This document shows, one piece after another, positions 34,345-42,595 of a stretch of 64,000 nt of DNA. The position numbers and the translations under genes were made by a program. Within the stretch, counting starts at the first letter, position 1; every line of letters starts with the position of its first letter. Source of the stretch: Micromonospora matsumotoense (GTDB taxonomy: Bacteria; Actinomycetota; Actinomycetes; Mycobacteriales; Micromonosporaceae); assembly GCF_900091525.1 (NCBI RefSeq), contig NZ_FMCU01000019.1:1-64000 (forward strand), read 5' to 3'. The notes beneath the pieces were generated by a model that did no database searches, was not told the DNA's origin, and was given only the letters and a program-made list of their open reading frames with translations.

Positions 34345-35499
34345 ATGGCCAACGACGCAGTTGCGGGTAATGCGCTCCGCGTCGCGCCGGCACAGCCGGG
34401 AGCGACGGACGATCCGGTCCACGGCGTACTTGTCGCTTTCGCCCGTGACCTGGTCAACGACGTCGACGACACGTTGTCGGCGTTCCTCACCCGCGAAGTC
34501 GACGCACTGACCGAGATCGACGCAGCGATGGGCGGCTTCGCCGCGACGGCACGCGAGTCCGTGCTGGCCGGCGGCAAGCGGGTCCGCCCGACCTTCGCCT
34601 ACTGGGGCTGGCGGGGCGTGGTGGGCGGCGACGCGCCGCTGCCCACCGTGCTACCCGCGCTGGCCGCCCTGGAGCTGCTGCACACCTTCGCCCTGGTGCA
34701 CGACGACGTGATGGACGCCTCGGACACCCGCCGTGGCCTGCCCACCGTGCACCGGGCCGCCGCCGCCCGGCACGTCACCGCCGGACACACCGGTGACCCG
34801 AGCCGGTTCGGTGAGTCGGTTGCCGTTCTCATCGGCGACCTCTGCCTCGTCTGGGCGGACCGGCTGCTCGCCCACGCCACCGTGCCGCCCGCCCGGCTGC
34901 TGGAGGTGCGGCGCTGCTACGACCAGATGCGCATCGAGACCATCGCCGGGCAGTACCTCGACGTGCTCGGCGAGAACGACGCGGCGAACTGGTCGGTGGA
35001 CCAGGCGCTGCGGGTGGCCCGCTACAAGACGGCCAGCTACACCGTCCAGCGTCCGCTGCTCTTCGGCGCCAGCCTGGCCGGCATCGCGCCCGACGCGCCG
35101 CTGATCGCCGCGTACACCCGCTACGGGCTGGCGGTGGGCGAGGCGTTCCAACTCCGCGACGACCTGCTCGGCGTCTACGGCGACCCGGCGGCGACCGGCA
35201 AGCCGGCCGGCGACGACCTGCGCACCGGCAAGCCGACCGTGCTGCTGATGCTCGCCCGTCAGCTCGCCACCGGTGGCCAGCGGCGGGCGTTGGAGCGGGC
35301 CGGCACCGCCGTCGGCGTCCGCGAGGTGGCCCGGCTGGCCGACATCGTCGCCGACACCGGCGCGGTCGGCCGGGTCGAGCACATGATCTCCGACCGGGTC
35401 GCCGACGCGCTCGCCGCGCTGGGGACCGCGTCGATCGACGAGACGGCGCGCACCGCGCTGACCGGTCTCGCCACCGCCGCCACCACGCGGCGGGCATGA
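34345..35499 (+). CDS. crtE: polyprenyl (geranylgeranyl) diphosphate synthase
   Basis: A 384-residue trans-isoprenyl diphosphate synthase. The first Asp-rich motif is VHDDVMDASDTRRG and the second is LRDDLLGVYGD. The KRVRP segment near residue 78 binds diphosphate. It should make geranylgeranyl diphosphate for phytoene. The N-terminal 25 residues are a variable extension. The following crtI gene starts 28 bases later after GAAGGAGG. Confidence 0.9.
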   Translation: MANDAVAGNALRVAPAQPGATDDPVHGVLVAFARDLVNDVDDTLSAFLTREVDALTEIDAAMGGFAATARESVLAGGKRVRPTFAYWGWRGVVGGDAPLPTVLPALAALELLHTFALVHDDVMDASDTRRGLPTVHRAAAARHVTAGHTGDPSRFGESVAVLIGDLCLVWADRLLAHATVPPARLLEVRRCYDQMRIETIAGQYLDVLGENDAANWSVDQALRVARYKTASYTVQRPLLFGASLAGIAPDAPLIAAYTRYGLAVGEAFQLRDDLLGVYGDPAATGKPAGDDLRTGKPTVLLMLARQLATGGQRRALERAGTAVGVREVARLADIVADTGAVGRVEHMISDRVADALAALGTASIDETARTALTGLATAATTRRA

Positions 35500-35527
35500 T
35501 GGGCAACTTCGTGAAGGAGGTGGTCGC

Positions 35528-37009
35528 GTGCGTACCGTGACGGGACGTACGGACCGGGTGGTGGTCGTCGGCGCGGGCCTGGGCGGGCTGGCGTGCGCGC
35601 TGCACCTGGCCGGCAGCGGCCGACAGGTGACCGTGCTGGAACGCGAACCGGTGCCCGGCGGACGGGCCGGTCGGCTCAGCGTCGACGGGTACGAGTTCGA
35701 CACCGGCCCGACCGTGCTCACCATGCCCGACCTGATCGCCGAGGCGCTCGGTGCGGTCGGCGAGGAGCTGTCCGACTGGCTCGACCTGACCCCGATCGAC
35801 CCCGCCTACCGGGCCTACTACCCGGACGGCTCCACGCTGGACGTGATCACCGACACCACCCGGATGGCGGCCGAGATCTCCCGGGTCTGCGGCCCCCGGG
35901 AGGCCGACGGCTACCTGCGGTTCGTCGACTACGCCCGCAACCTGTGGAACTGGGAGCGGGCCGACTTCATCGACCGCAACCTGGACGCCCCGACCGACCT
36001 GCTCACCGGCAACCTGCTGAAACTGCTCGCCAGCGGGGCGTTCCGGCGGCTCCAGACAAAGATCAACCAGTTCTTCTCCGACCCCCGCACCCAGCGGATC
36101 TTCTCCTTCCAGGCGATGTACGCCGGGCTCTCGCCGCACGACGCGCTGGCCATCTACAGCGTCATCGCGTACCTCGACTCGGTGGCCGGGGTCTACTTCC
36201 CGCGCGGCGGCATCCACGCGGTCTCCCGGGGGATGGCCGGCGCGGCCGAGAAGCACGGCGTGCAGATCCGGTACGACACCACGGTCACCCGGGTGGAGAC
36301 CGCCAACGGCCGGGCCACCGGGGTGGTGACCGCCGACGGCGAGCTGGTCCCGGCCGACGTGGTGGTGCTCAACCCGGACCTGCCGGTCGCCTACCGTGAC
36401 CTGCTGCCCGGGGGCCGGCAGCGCAAGCTGACCTACTCGCCGTCCTGCGTGGTCCTGCACATCGGATCGACGCAGGGGTATGGGAAGATCGCTCATCACA
36501 ACATCCACTTCGGGCGGGCCTGGAAGGGCACCTTCGACGAGGTGATCGGGCGCGGTGAGCTGATGAGCGACCCGTCGCTGCTGGTCACCAACCCGAGCCG
36601 GACCGACCCGTCGGTCGCCCCGGACGGGCGGCACACCTACTACGTGCTGGCCCCGGTGCCCAACCTCGACCGGGCCCCGTTCGACTGGCGGGGCGACCTG
36701 AGCCGGCGCTACGCCGACCAGCTCGTCGCCACGCTGGAGGAGCGCGGGTACGTCGGGTTCGGCGCCGGCATCGAGGTGTTGCGTACGATCACCCCCGCCG
36801 AGTGGGAGGAGCAGGGAATGGCTGCCGGTACGCCGTTCGCCGCCGCGCACACCCTCTTCCAGACCGGGCCGTTCCGCCCGTCCAACCTGCACCGGAGCCT
36901 GCCCAACGTGGTCTTCACCGGTTCCGGCACCCAGCCCGGTGTGGGCGTGCCGATGGTGCTGATCTCCGGCAAGCTCGCCGCCAACCGCATCACCGGCGCG
37001 GGGCGGTGA
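35528..37009 (+). CDS. crtI: phytoene desaturase
   Basis: A 493-residue FAD-dependent phytoene desaturase. The N-terminal dinucleotide motif VVVVGAGLGGLACALHLAGS and the CrtI region PGGRAGRLSVDGYEFDTGPT are clear. The C-terminal part has SGSGTQPGVGVPMVLISGK-like family features (here TGSGTQPGVGVPMVLISGK). It desaturates phytoene, usually to lycopene in the four-step type. Only four bases separate it from idi. Confidence 0.92.
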   Translation: MRTVTGRTDRVVVVGAGLGGLACALHLAGSGRQVTVLEREPVPGGRAGRLSVDGYEFDTGPTVLTMPDLIAEALGAVGEELSDWLDLTPIDPAYRAYYPDGSTLDVITDTTRMAAEISRVCGPREADGYLRFVDYARNLWNWERADFIDRNLDAPTDLLTGNLLKLLASGAFRRLQTKINQFFSDPRTQRIFSFQAMYAGLSPHDALAIYSVIAYLDSVAGVYFPRGGIHAVSRGMAGAAEKHGVQIRYDTTVTRVETANGRATGVVTADGELVPADVVVLNPDLPVAYRDLLPGGRQRKLTYSPSCVVLHIGSTQGYGKIAHHNIHFGRAWKGTFDEVIGRGELMSDPSLLVTNPSRTDPSVAPDGRHTYYVLAPVPNLDRAPFDWRGDLSRRYADQLVATLEERGYVGFGAGIEVLRTITPAEWEEQGMAAGTPFAAAHTLFQTGPFRPSNLHRSLPNVVFTGSGTQPGVGVPMVLISGKLAANRITGAGR

Positions 37010-37013
37010 CCGC

Positions 37014-37688
37014 GTGAAGTCCCGGGAGGGTCACCTCGTCGAGCTGGTCGACGACACCGGCCGGGTGCTCGGTGAGGCCACCGTCGCCGCCGCCCACCAG
37101 GCACCCGGACGGCTGCACCGGGCCTTCTCGGTGCTGCTGGTCGACCCGGACGGCCGGGTCCTCCTGCAACAGCGGGCCCCGGTCAAGACCCGGTTCCCGC
37201 TGCGCTGGGCCAACTCGTGCTGCGGGCACCCGCTGCCGGGCGAGTCGCTGGCGGAGGCGGCCAACCGCCGGCTCACCGAGGAGTTGGGCGCCGGGCCGGT
37301 GTCGCTGACCGAGGTCGGTGTCTACCTCTACTACGCCGAGGACCCGACCACCGGTCGGGTCGAGTTCGAGTACGACCACGTGCTCCGGGCCGACGTGCCG
37401 ACCGGGCTCACCCTGCTGCCGGACCCGGACGAGGTGTCCGAGCTGCGCTGGGCCGATCCGACCAGGGCGATGGCCGAGATCGACACCGACCCGCGCAGCT
37501 ACGCGCCCTGGCTCGGCGGAGTGCTGAGCCGCCTGCTCCGCCCGACCCCGACCGGTCCCACCGCTGACCCCACCCTCGCCACTGCCACCGCCGGTCCCAC
37601 CACTCCCCCCGGCGCCCACGCCGCCGGGTCCGCCACCCCGTCCGGCCGCCGGGTGGACGACGTGTCGGAGCGGTCGGGTGGTCGATGA
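37014..37688 (+). CDS. idi: isopentenyl-diphosphate delta-isomerase, type I
   Basis: A 224-residue Nudix-fold enzyme interconverting IPP and DMAPP. Catalytic Cys is in WANSCCGHPLPGES, the metal-binding Glu region in RRLTEELGAG, and EYDHVLRADVP follows. After residue about 180 comes a Pro/Thr/Ala-rich tail of about 45 residues that is not part of the fold. Its last 11 bases overlap the start of the regulator gene. Supplying more DMAPP within the crt operon supports carotenoid flux. Confidence 0.92.
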   Translation: MKSREGHLVELVDDTGRVLGEATVAAAHQAPGRLHRAFSVLLVDPDGRVLLQQRAPVKTRFPLRWANSCCGHPLPGESLAEAANRRLTEELGAGPVSLTEVGVYLYYAEDPTTGRVEFEYDHVLRADVPTGLTLLPDPDEVSELRWADPTRAMAEIDTDPRSYAPWLGGVLSRLLRPTPTGPTADPTLATATAGPTTPPGAHAAGSATPSGRRVDDVSERSGGR

Positions 37689-38616
37689 GCCGCTGAGCGC
37701 GGGGGCCGTGGCACGCCGGCTGGGTGTGGCGGTCACCACCCTGCGTACCTGGCACCAGCGCTACGGCCTCGGCCCCAGCCAGCACATTCCCGGTCACCAC
37801 CGGCGCTACACGCCGGCTGACCTGGCCCGCCTGGAGATCATGCGGAAACTCACCGCCGAGGGGGTCACCCCGGCGGAGGCGGCCCGCTGGGCGAAACAGA
37901 GTCCCGGTGTCGCGGTGCGGCTGCCGGCCAGGACCGGCCGGGACGGCGGCGGGCAGACCATCCCGGTCGGCCGGGCCGGACCGGCGGCCCGGGGACTGGC
38001 CCGCGCCGCCATGCGGCTGGACGCGGCGGTGATCGGCGACACGATCTCGCACGCGCTGGCCACCGACGGGGTGATCGCCACCTGGGAGGGGCTGCTCCGC
38101 CCGGTGCTGGCCGGCATCGGTGAGCGGTACGTGGCGACCGCCGGCCTGATCGACGTGGAACACCTGATGTCCCGGTGTGTCTCCGAGGCGTTCGCCGCCG
38201 TCGCCCACTCCGGCCGGGCCGCCGGGCCGGCCCGCATCCTGCTCTCCTGCGCCGACGAGGAGCAGCACACCCTGCCCCTGGAGGCGCTGGCCGCGGCGCT
38301 GGCCGAGGCGGGGGTGGCATACCGGATGCTCGGTGCCCGGGTGCCGGTGGCGGCACTGGTCGAGGCGGTCAACCGGACCGGGCCGGCGGCCGTGGTGGTC
38401 TGGTCGCACACCCGTCTCACCGCCGATCCGGGGCAGCTCTCCGCCCTGCTCGCGGTGCCCCGCCGGCCGCTGCTGGTGCTCGCCGCCGGGCCGGGGTGGC
38501 GGGCCGACACGCTGCCCGCCGGGGTGGTCCGGCCGGTCGATCTGGCCGAGGCGGTGTCACTCGCGCTGGCCGTCCGGGATTCGTTGGACCAGTCGACCGG
38601 GGCCGACCGGGCCTGA
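37678..38616 (+). CDS. litR: LitR/CarH-like MerR regulator with B12-binding domain
   Basis: A 312-residue protein. The N-terminal MerR helix-turn-helix (residues 7-72: LSAGAVARRLGVAVTTLRTW, then GHHRRYTPADLARLEIM) is followed by a helical bundle (residues 100-180) and a cobalamin-binding Rossmann domain. In CarH the lower B12 ligand lies in an E-x-H context; here EEQH (residues 194-197) fits. The upper-face Wx9EH motif appears as Y151-x9-E161-H162, with Tyr replacing Trp. It probably represses crt genes in the dark. It overlaps idi by 11 bases. Confidence 0.85.
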   Translation: MVDEPLSAGAVARRLGVAVTTLRTWHQRYGLGPSQHIPGHHRRYTPADLARLEIMRKLTAEGVTPAEAARWAKQSPGVAVRLPARTGRDGGGQTIPVGRAGPAARGLARAAMRLDAAVIGDTISHALATDGVIATWEGLLRPVLAGIGERYVATAGLIDVEHLMSRCVSEAFAAVAHSGRAAGPARILLSCADEEQHTLPLEALAAALAEAGVAYRMLGARVPVAALVEAVNRTGPAAVVVWSHTRLTADPGQLSALLAVPRRPLLVLAAGPGWRADTLPAGVVRPVDLAEAVSLALAVRDSLDQSTGADRA

Positions 38617-38680
38617 CATATTTCGCTTTCGTGAACTACCGTCGGGGCCGTCCGCGTACCCCCACCCCCCCGGAGTGACG

Positions 38681-39469
38681 ATGCGTTCACGCCCCGTCCT
38701 GGCGGTTGCCCTGGGTCTGCTCCTGCTGGTCGCCGGTTGTGGCGATCAGCCCCGGCACGTCCGGCCGGCCGCCGCGCCCGTCCCGACGACCTCCGCGCCC
38801 GAGCCGACCCGCACCCCGGCCGCGACACCGCCGCCGACCAGCAAGCCGAAACCCCGGCTGCGGCCCAAGCCGAAGACGCTCCCCGCCGGGTTGCGGAAGG
38901 CGACCGGGGTACGCGCGGTGGCGTTGACCTTCGACGACGGCCCCGACCCGACCTGGACGCCGAGGGTGCTCAACCAGCTCCGGGCGGCCAAGGTGAAGGC
39001 GACGTTCTGCGTGGTCGGCACCCAGGTCCGCAAGCACCCGGAGCTGGTGGCCCGGATCGTCCGGGAAGGGCACCAGCTCTGCAACCACAGCTGGCACCAC
39101 GACGTCGACCTGGGCCGCCGGCCGGTCGCCGAGATCCGGGCCGACCTGGTCCGCACCAACCAGGCCATCACCAAGGCCGTCCCGGGCGCGAAGGTGCCGT
39201 TCTACCGTCAGCCCGGCGGCCGGTGGACGCCGGAGGTGGTGGCGGTGGCCAAGGAGCTCGGCATGCGTGCGCTGCACTGGACCGTCGACCCCCAGGACTG
39301 GGCGAAGCCCACCGCCGGCGTCATCACCGGACGGGTCGAGGGTGCCGCCCGCCCCGGCGCGGTGGTGCTGATGCACGACGGCGGGGGTGACCGGAGCCGC
39401 ACAGTGGGCGCCGTTCCGCACGTCATCGGCGACCTGAAGCGCCGTTTCGGGATCGCGCCACCTCGCTGA
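38681..39469 (+). CDS. polysaccharide deacetylase lipoprotein (NodB fold)
   Basis: A 262-residue secreted lipoprotein. The lipobox is VAGC after a Leu-rich signal, followed by a Pro/Lys-rich linker of about 45 residues, then a NodB domain with TFDDGPDPTWT, NHSWHHDVD (metal His pair), YRQPGGRW, WTVDPQDW and VVLMHDGGG. It should remove acetyl groups from peptidoglycan or another cell-surface polymer. The ATG at 38681 is used; a GTG two codons upstream is in frame. It may share a transcript with the following tRNAs, but a long gap argues against it. Confidence 0.9.
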   Translation: MRSRPVLAVALGLLLLVAGCGDQPRHVRPAAAPVPTTSAPEPTRTPAATPPPTSKPKPRLRPKPKTLPAGLRKATGVRAVALTFDDGPDPTWTPRVLNQLRAAKVKATFCVVGTQVRKHPELVARIVREGHQLCNHSWHHDVDLGRRPVAEIRADLVRTNQAITKAVPGAKVPFYRQPGGRWTPEVVAVAKELGMRALHWTVDPQDWAKPTAGVITGRVEGAARPGAVVLMHDGGGDRSRTVGAVPHVIGDLKRRFGIAPPR

Positions 39470-39612
39470 GCTGCTGCTTTGTCCGGCCGCGCCCCGCCGG
39501 GCATACCGGTTTGGCCGACCGCCGGGGCATGACATATGCTTCTCATGCCTCCGGCGGGGCCGGATGGGAGCAAGTCCGCTTGAAGTTGCGAGTGTGCAAT
39601 GATGGCGGGGCC

Positions 39613-39685
39613 GCCCTCATCGTCTAGCGGCCCAGGACGCCGCCCTTTCAAGGCGGTAGCACGGGTTCGAATCCCGTTGGGGGCA
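39613..39685 (+). tRNA. tRNA-Glu (anticodon TTC)
   Basis: 73 bases fold as a tRNA: acceptor GCCCTCA with TGGGGGC, anticodon stem CCGCC/GGCGG with loop CTTTCAA (anticodon TTC at 39647-39649), and T arm ACGGG-TTCGAAT-CCCGT. The discriminator is A. CCA is not encoded. Confidence 0.95.
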
Positions 39686-39717
39686 CGGTCCGGCCTGGCC
39701 GGAGGCAACACCAGCAA

Positions 39718-39791
39718 GGTCCTGTGGAGCAGTTGGAGTGCTCGCCGCCCTGTCAAGGCGGAGGTCGCGGGTTCAAGTCCCGTCAGGACCG
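39718..39791 (+). tRNA. tRNA-Asp (anticodon GTC)
   Basis: 74 bases: acceptor GGTCCTG pairs with CAGGACC, anticodon loop CTGTCAA with GTC at 39752-39754, T arm GCGGG-TTCAAGT-CCCGT, discriminator G. Same orientation as tRNA-Glu and tRNA-Phe; the order Glu-Asp-Phe is common in actinobacteria. Confidence 0.95.
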
Positions 39792-39896
39792 CCAGCGCCG
39801 ACGCCGCGTGCACCATTGCGCGGCGTTCTGCGTATCGGGACGCATCACCCTGTCGGCGGAGACCCCGCCCTCCGGGTAACATGTCCCGAGGCACCA

Positions 39897-39970
39897 GGCC
39901 AGGTAGCTCAGTTGGTACGAGCGTCCGACTGAAAATCGGAAGGTCGGCGGTTCGACCCCGCCCCTGGCCA
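39897..39970 (+). tRNA. tRNA-Phe (anticodon GAA)
   Basis: 74 bases: acceptor GGCCAGG pairs with CCTGGCC, anticodon loop CTGAAAA with GAA at 39931-39933, T arm closed by GGCGG/CCGCC-type pairs, discriminator A. It is followed by a clear terminator. Confidence 0.95.
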
Positions 39971-39996
39971 CATAGCCTTTCGCCGGGCTACAGAAG

Positions 39997-40028
39997 ACGG
40001 TGACCTGCGGAAACGCGGTCACCGTTTT
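39997..40028 (+). terminator. Rho-independent terminator of the tRNA cluster
   Basis: Stem ACGGTGACC (39997-40005) with GGTCACCGT (40017-40025), a GCG/CGC closing pair inside the loop, then TTTT at 40025-40028. A classic intrinsic terminator. Confidence 0.9.
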
Positions 40029-40183
40029 CGCGTATCCGGCTCCCCCCGGGACCGTTTCACCGGAGTTCTCCCGACCGGCCGGGCCGGACGGTGGTTCCGT
40101 CTCCGGTGGCCTGGGTCCATTGTCCGGAACGGGCCAGTACGCGAGGCTGCAGAGCGCCTCATCAGCCGGTATGGTCCGGGCCT

Positions 40184-40708
40184 ATGGGACAGGAGAATGC
40201 GAATCCGGAGGACGTCCAGCAGGACGTCGACCGGTACTCGCTGCGCTCCACGCTCCTCGTCCCCGCCACCGCGGAGCAGGCGTTCGCGGTCTTCACCGGC
40301 TCGTTGGCCGACTGGTGGGTACGCGAATACACCTGGTCCGGGCCGGCGGCGCTTGCCGAGCTGGGGATGGAGCCCCGGGCCGGCGGCATGCTCTATGAGA
40401 TCGGCCCGTACGGCTTCCGGGGCGACTGGGGCCGGGTGCTCACCTGGGACCCGCCGCGGCGGCTCGTCTTCACCTGGCAGCTCGGCCCCGACCGGCTCCC
40501 GGTGCCCGATCCGGCCCGCGCCAGCGAGGTGGAGGTGCTGTTCCTGCCGGACGAGTCGGGGCACACCCGCATCGAGCTGGAGCACCGGCATTTCGACCGG
40601 CACGGTGAGGCCGCCGAGGGCTACCGCGAGGCGTTGACGGCCGGCTGGCACGAGCTGCTCGGCCGCTATCTCGCCACCCTCACCGGCACCGCCCCGGGCC
40701 CGCACTGA
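40184..40708 (+). CDS. SRPBCC/AHSA1-family protein
   Basis: A 174-residue protein of the activator-of-Hsp90-ATPase-1-like SRPBCC family. The start STLLVPATAEQAFAVFTGSL and core WEPPRRLVFTWQ-like (here WDPPRRLVFTWQL) and YREALTAGWHELLGRYL features are typical. Such proteins bind small hydrophobic ligands; the role is unknown. The ATG at 40184 follows a weak site. It is separate from the tRNA genes and is followed by a convergent gene. Confidence 0.85.
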   Translation: MGQENANPEDVQQDVDRYSLRSTLLVPATAEQAFAVFTGSLADWWVREYTWSGPAALAELGMEPRAGGMLYEIGPYGFRGDWGRVLTWDPPRRLVFTWQLGPDRLPVPDPARASEVEVLFLPDESGHTRIELEHRHFDRHGEAAEGYREALTAGWHELLGRYLATLTGTAPGPH

Positions 40709-40731
40709 CCCCACCGGGCGGTCGGGGGCGT

Positions 40732-41448
40732 TCACCGCGTCGGGAGTCCGCGGTGCGCCCGGGTGGTCGGGGCGTCCACCGCGTCGGTGCCACCGAGGTC
40801 CGCCCGGTGGCCGGCTGCCGCCCCCGCGCCGAACCCGGAGCCGGCGAGCCGGCGGATGGGCGTGGTCCGCAGCCGGGGATAGACCTCGGTGACCCGGCGG
40901 GCCACCCGGTCGGAGCGGTCGGCCAGCACCAGCGCGACCGACGAGGTGTCCCGCTGCGCCACCGCGTCCGCCTCGGCGACCCGCAGCCGGTCGGAGATCA
41001 CCCGGGCGAAGCCGGCCAACCAGGACCGCCGGAACGCCGCCGGATGCTCGCCGGGCGGGACCACGGTGCCGGCGAGTCCGTGTGCGGCCTGCACCAGCAG
41101 TGAGGTGAAGAGCAGGTCGACCCGCTCCAGGTCACTGGCGAAGCCGAACAGGTGCAGCGCGAATCCGCTGCCGGCCGGTCGTCGTACGCAGCGGCAGCGC
41201 AGCGGGTCGGCCACCGCCGCGAGCAGCCCGGCCTTGTCCCGGGCGTACGGGGCGACGACGTCGACCACCCGGTCGCCGACCGGGTCGGTGGTGGGGTCGC
41301 GGGCGGCCAGCAGGGCGCGGTCGACGCCGTACCGGGCGATCAACTCGGTGGCCTTGGCGGTGAAGGCGGCCGCCTCGGCGGGGGTGCAGGCGGCGTCCTC
41401 TGCCTGGGCCAACAGCTTGCGCACCTTGCTGAGCATCGCCTCGGACAT
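40732..41448 (-). CDS. DUF2786 domain protein
   Basis: A 238-residue protein beginning with the DUF2786 helical hairpin (MLSKVRKLLAQAEDAACTPA, then EAAAFTAKATELIARYGVD). The rest (LHLFGFASDLERVDLLFTSLL and AFRRSWLAGFARVISDRL) matches the typical C-terminal part. This family appears in phages and actinobacteria; its function is not known. No signal or membrane segment. Confidence 0.85.
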   Translation of the reverse strand: MSEAMLSKVRKLLAQAEDAACTPAEAAAFTAKATELIARYGVDRALLAARDPTTDPVGDRVVDVVAPYARDKAGLLAAVADPLRCRCVRRPAGSGFALHLFGFASDLERVDLLFTSLLVQAAHGLAGTVVPPGEHPAAFRRSWLAGFARVISDRLRVAEADAVAQRDTSSVALVLADRSDRVARRVTEVYPRLRTTPIRRLAGSGFGAGAAAGHRADLGGTDAVDAPTTRAHRGLPTR

Positions 41449-41574
41449 GCGTCACTGGTACCACAGAAGGTTCATGGGTCTGTCACAGCGGGATCAGAGA
41501 TCGACAGATATCATCGCCACTCACCGCACCCTGTCCACGACTCAGGGTCCGCCCCTCTCCCTGGAGGCACCACC

Positions 41575-41988
41575 ATGGCATCCCGGACCGCTCGCCTGGC
41601 CGCACTCGCCGCCACCCTGCCCCTGCTCTGGCACGGCGCACCCGCCCAGGCCGCCCCGGAGACCAACCTCTCCGCGTCGGCCGCCACCTGCTACGGCGGG
41701 GCGGTCCGGTCCTACTTCCAGGCCGGCGGATGGGGCGGGGACGCCGGCCCGTACAAGGCGAGCGCCCGGTGCAAGGACGTCAACGTCAAGAACAGCAGCG
41801 CGTTCGGCACCGAGGCGTGCGTGGTCTTCATCGACAAGACCAACAGCTGCAACTACCTGACCTACCTGCCGGCGAAGTCGGACTGGATCACCGTCGCCAC
41901 CAACGTGCGCGACGGCGCGAACTTCAAGGTCCGCTTCACCAACCTGCGCTACGAGTACGAGCCGCTGGTGGCGTACCACGCGTACTGA
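41575..41988 (+). CDS. small secreted hypothetical protein
   Basis: A 137-residue protein with a clear signal peptide (ARLAALAATLPLLWHGAPAQA, cleaved after AQA). The mature part has four Cys (ATCYGG, SARCKD, EACVVF, NSCNYL), likely two disulfides, and ends with aromatic residues. I do not recognise the family. CTGGAGG lies about 7 bases before the ATG. Confidence 0.7.
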   Translation: MASRTARLAALAATLPLLWHGAPAQAAPETNLSASAATCYGGAVRSYFQAGGWGGDAGPYKASARCKDVNVKNSSAFGTEACVVFIDKTNSCNYLTYLPAKSDWITVATNVRDGANFKVRFTNLRYEYEPLVAYHAY

Positions 41989-42025
41989 GCCGGCCGGCGC
42001 GGCGTCCGCACCGGGCGTCGCGCCG

Positions 42026-42412
42026 TCAGCCGGCCCGGCTGCGCAGGGTGGCCACGGTCGAGCCGGCGAGGGTGAGCAGGCAGTCCGGCAGCTGCCCGTC
42101 GGCGACCGCCGCCCCGAACAGCGCCTCGCCGGTGTCGGCGTCGTGGTTGGCGTACGCGCTGACGAAGCGGGCCACCCAGCGGGTGTCGTACCCCGCGTCG
42201 TCGATGCCCGGGAAGTCCAGCGCGCAGGCGCCCGGTGGCGGGTCGCCGACCATGGTGGCGGCCAGGGTCCAGGCGACCGTGTACGCCCCGGCGAGGCCGG
42301 ACCGGTCCACCACCGCGTCGAATGTGCCGACCACCGCGGCGCCGTCTCCGGACAGCGCCGAGTGGAGTACGGCGGTAGCGTCGGCCAGCGTCTGATCCGG
42401 TACGTCGGTCAC
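42026..42412 (-). CDS. hypothetical protein
   Basis: A protein of about 128 residues, acidic and Ala-rich, with no signal or membrane segment (start VTDVPDQTLADATAVLHSAL, end TVATLRSRAG). The GTG at 42412 is chosen because upstream sequence in the same frame is Arg-rich and unlikely. Not recognised. It is divergent from the binding-protein gene. Confidence 0.6.
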   Translation of the reverse strand: MTDVPDQTLADATAVLHSALSGDGAAVVGTFDAVVDRSGLAGAYTVAWTLAATMVGDPPPGACALDFPGIDDAGYDTRWVARFVSAYANHDADTGEALFGAAVADGQLPDCLLTLAGSTVATLRSRAG

Positions 42413-42595
42413 CTGCGGCACAGTAGGACGCCAGGTCAAGCGAACAGAGCGCCGAGATGGTGACCACCTGCTGAGACGACGTGACACACCGTGAGGTCTG
42501 CTGTCGGGCCGGCGACCAGGGCAGCCTCCCTGGTCCCACGGTTGTCGTCGGCACGCTATGGTGCGCACCGGACCTGCGCCGGAGGAAGGACGACC

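Noticed and set aside
39470..39612. Promoter elements before the tRNA genes
   Set aside because: TTGAAG is present, but no -10 at acceptable spacing could be identified.
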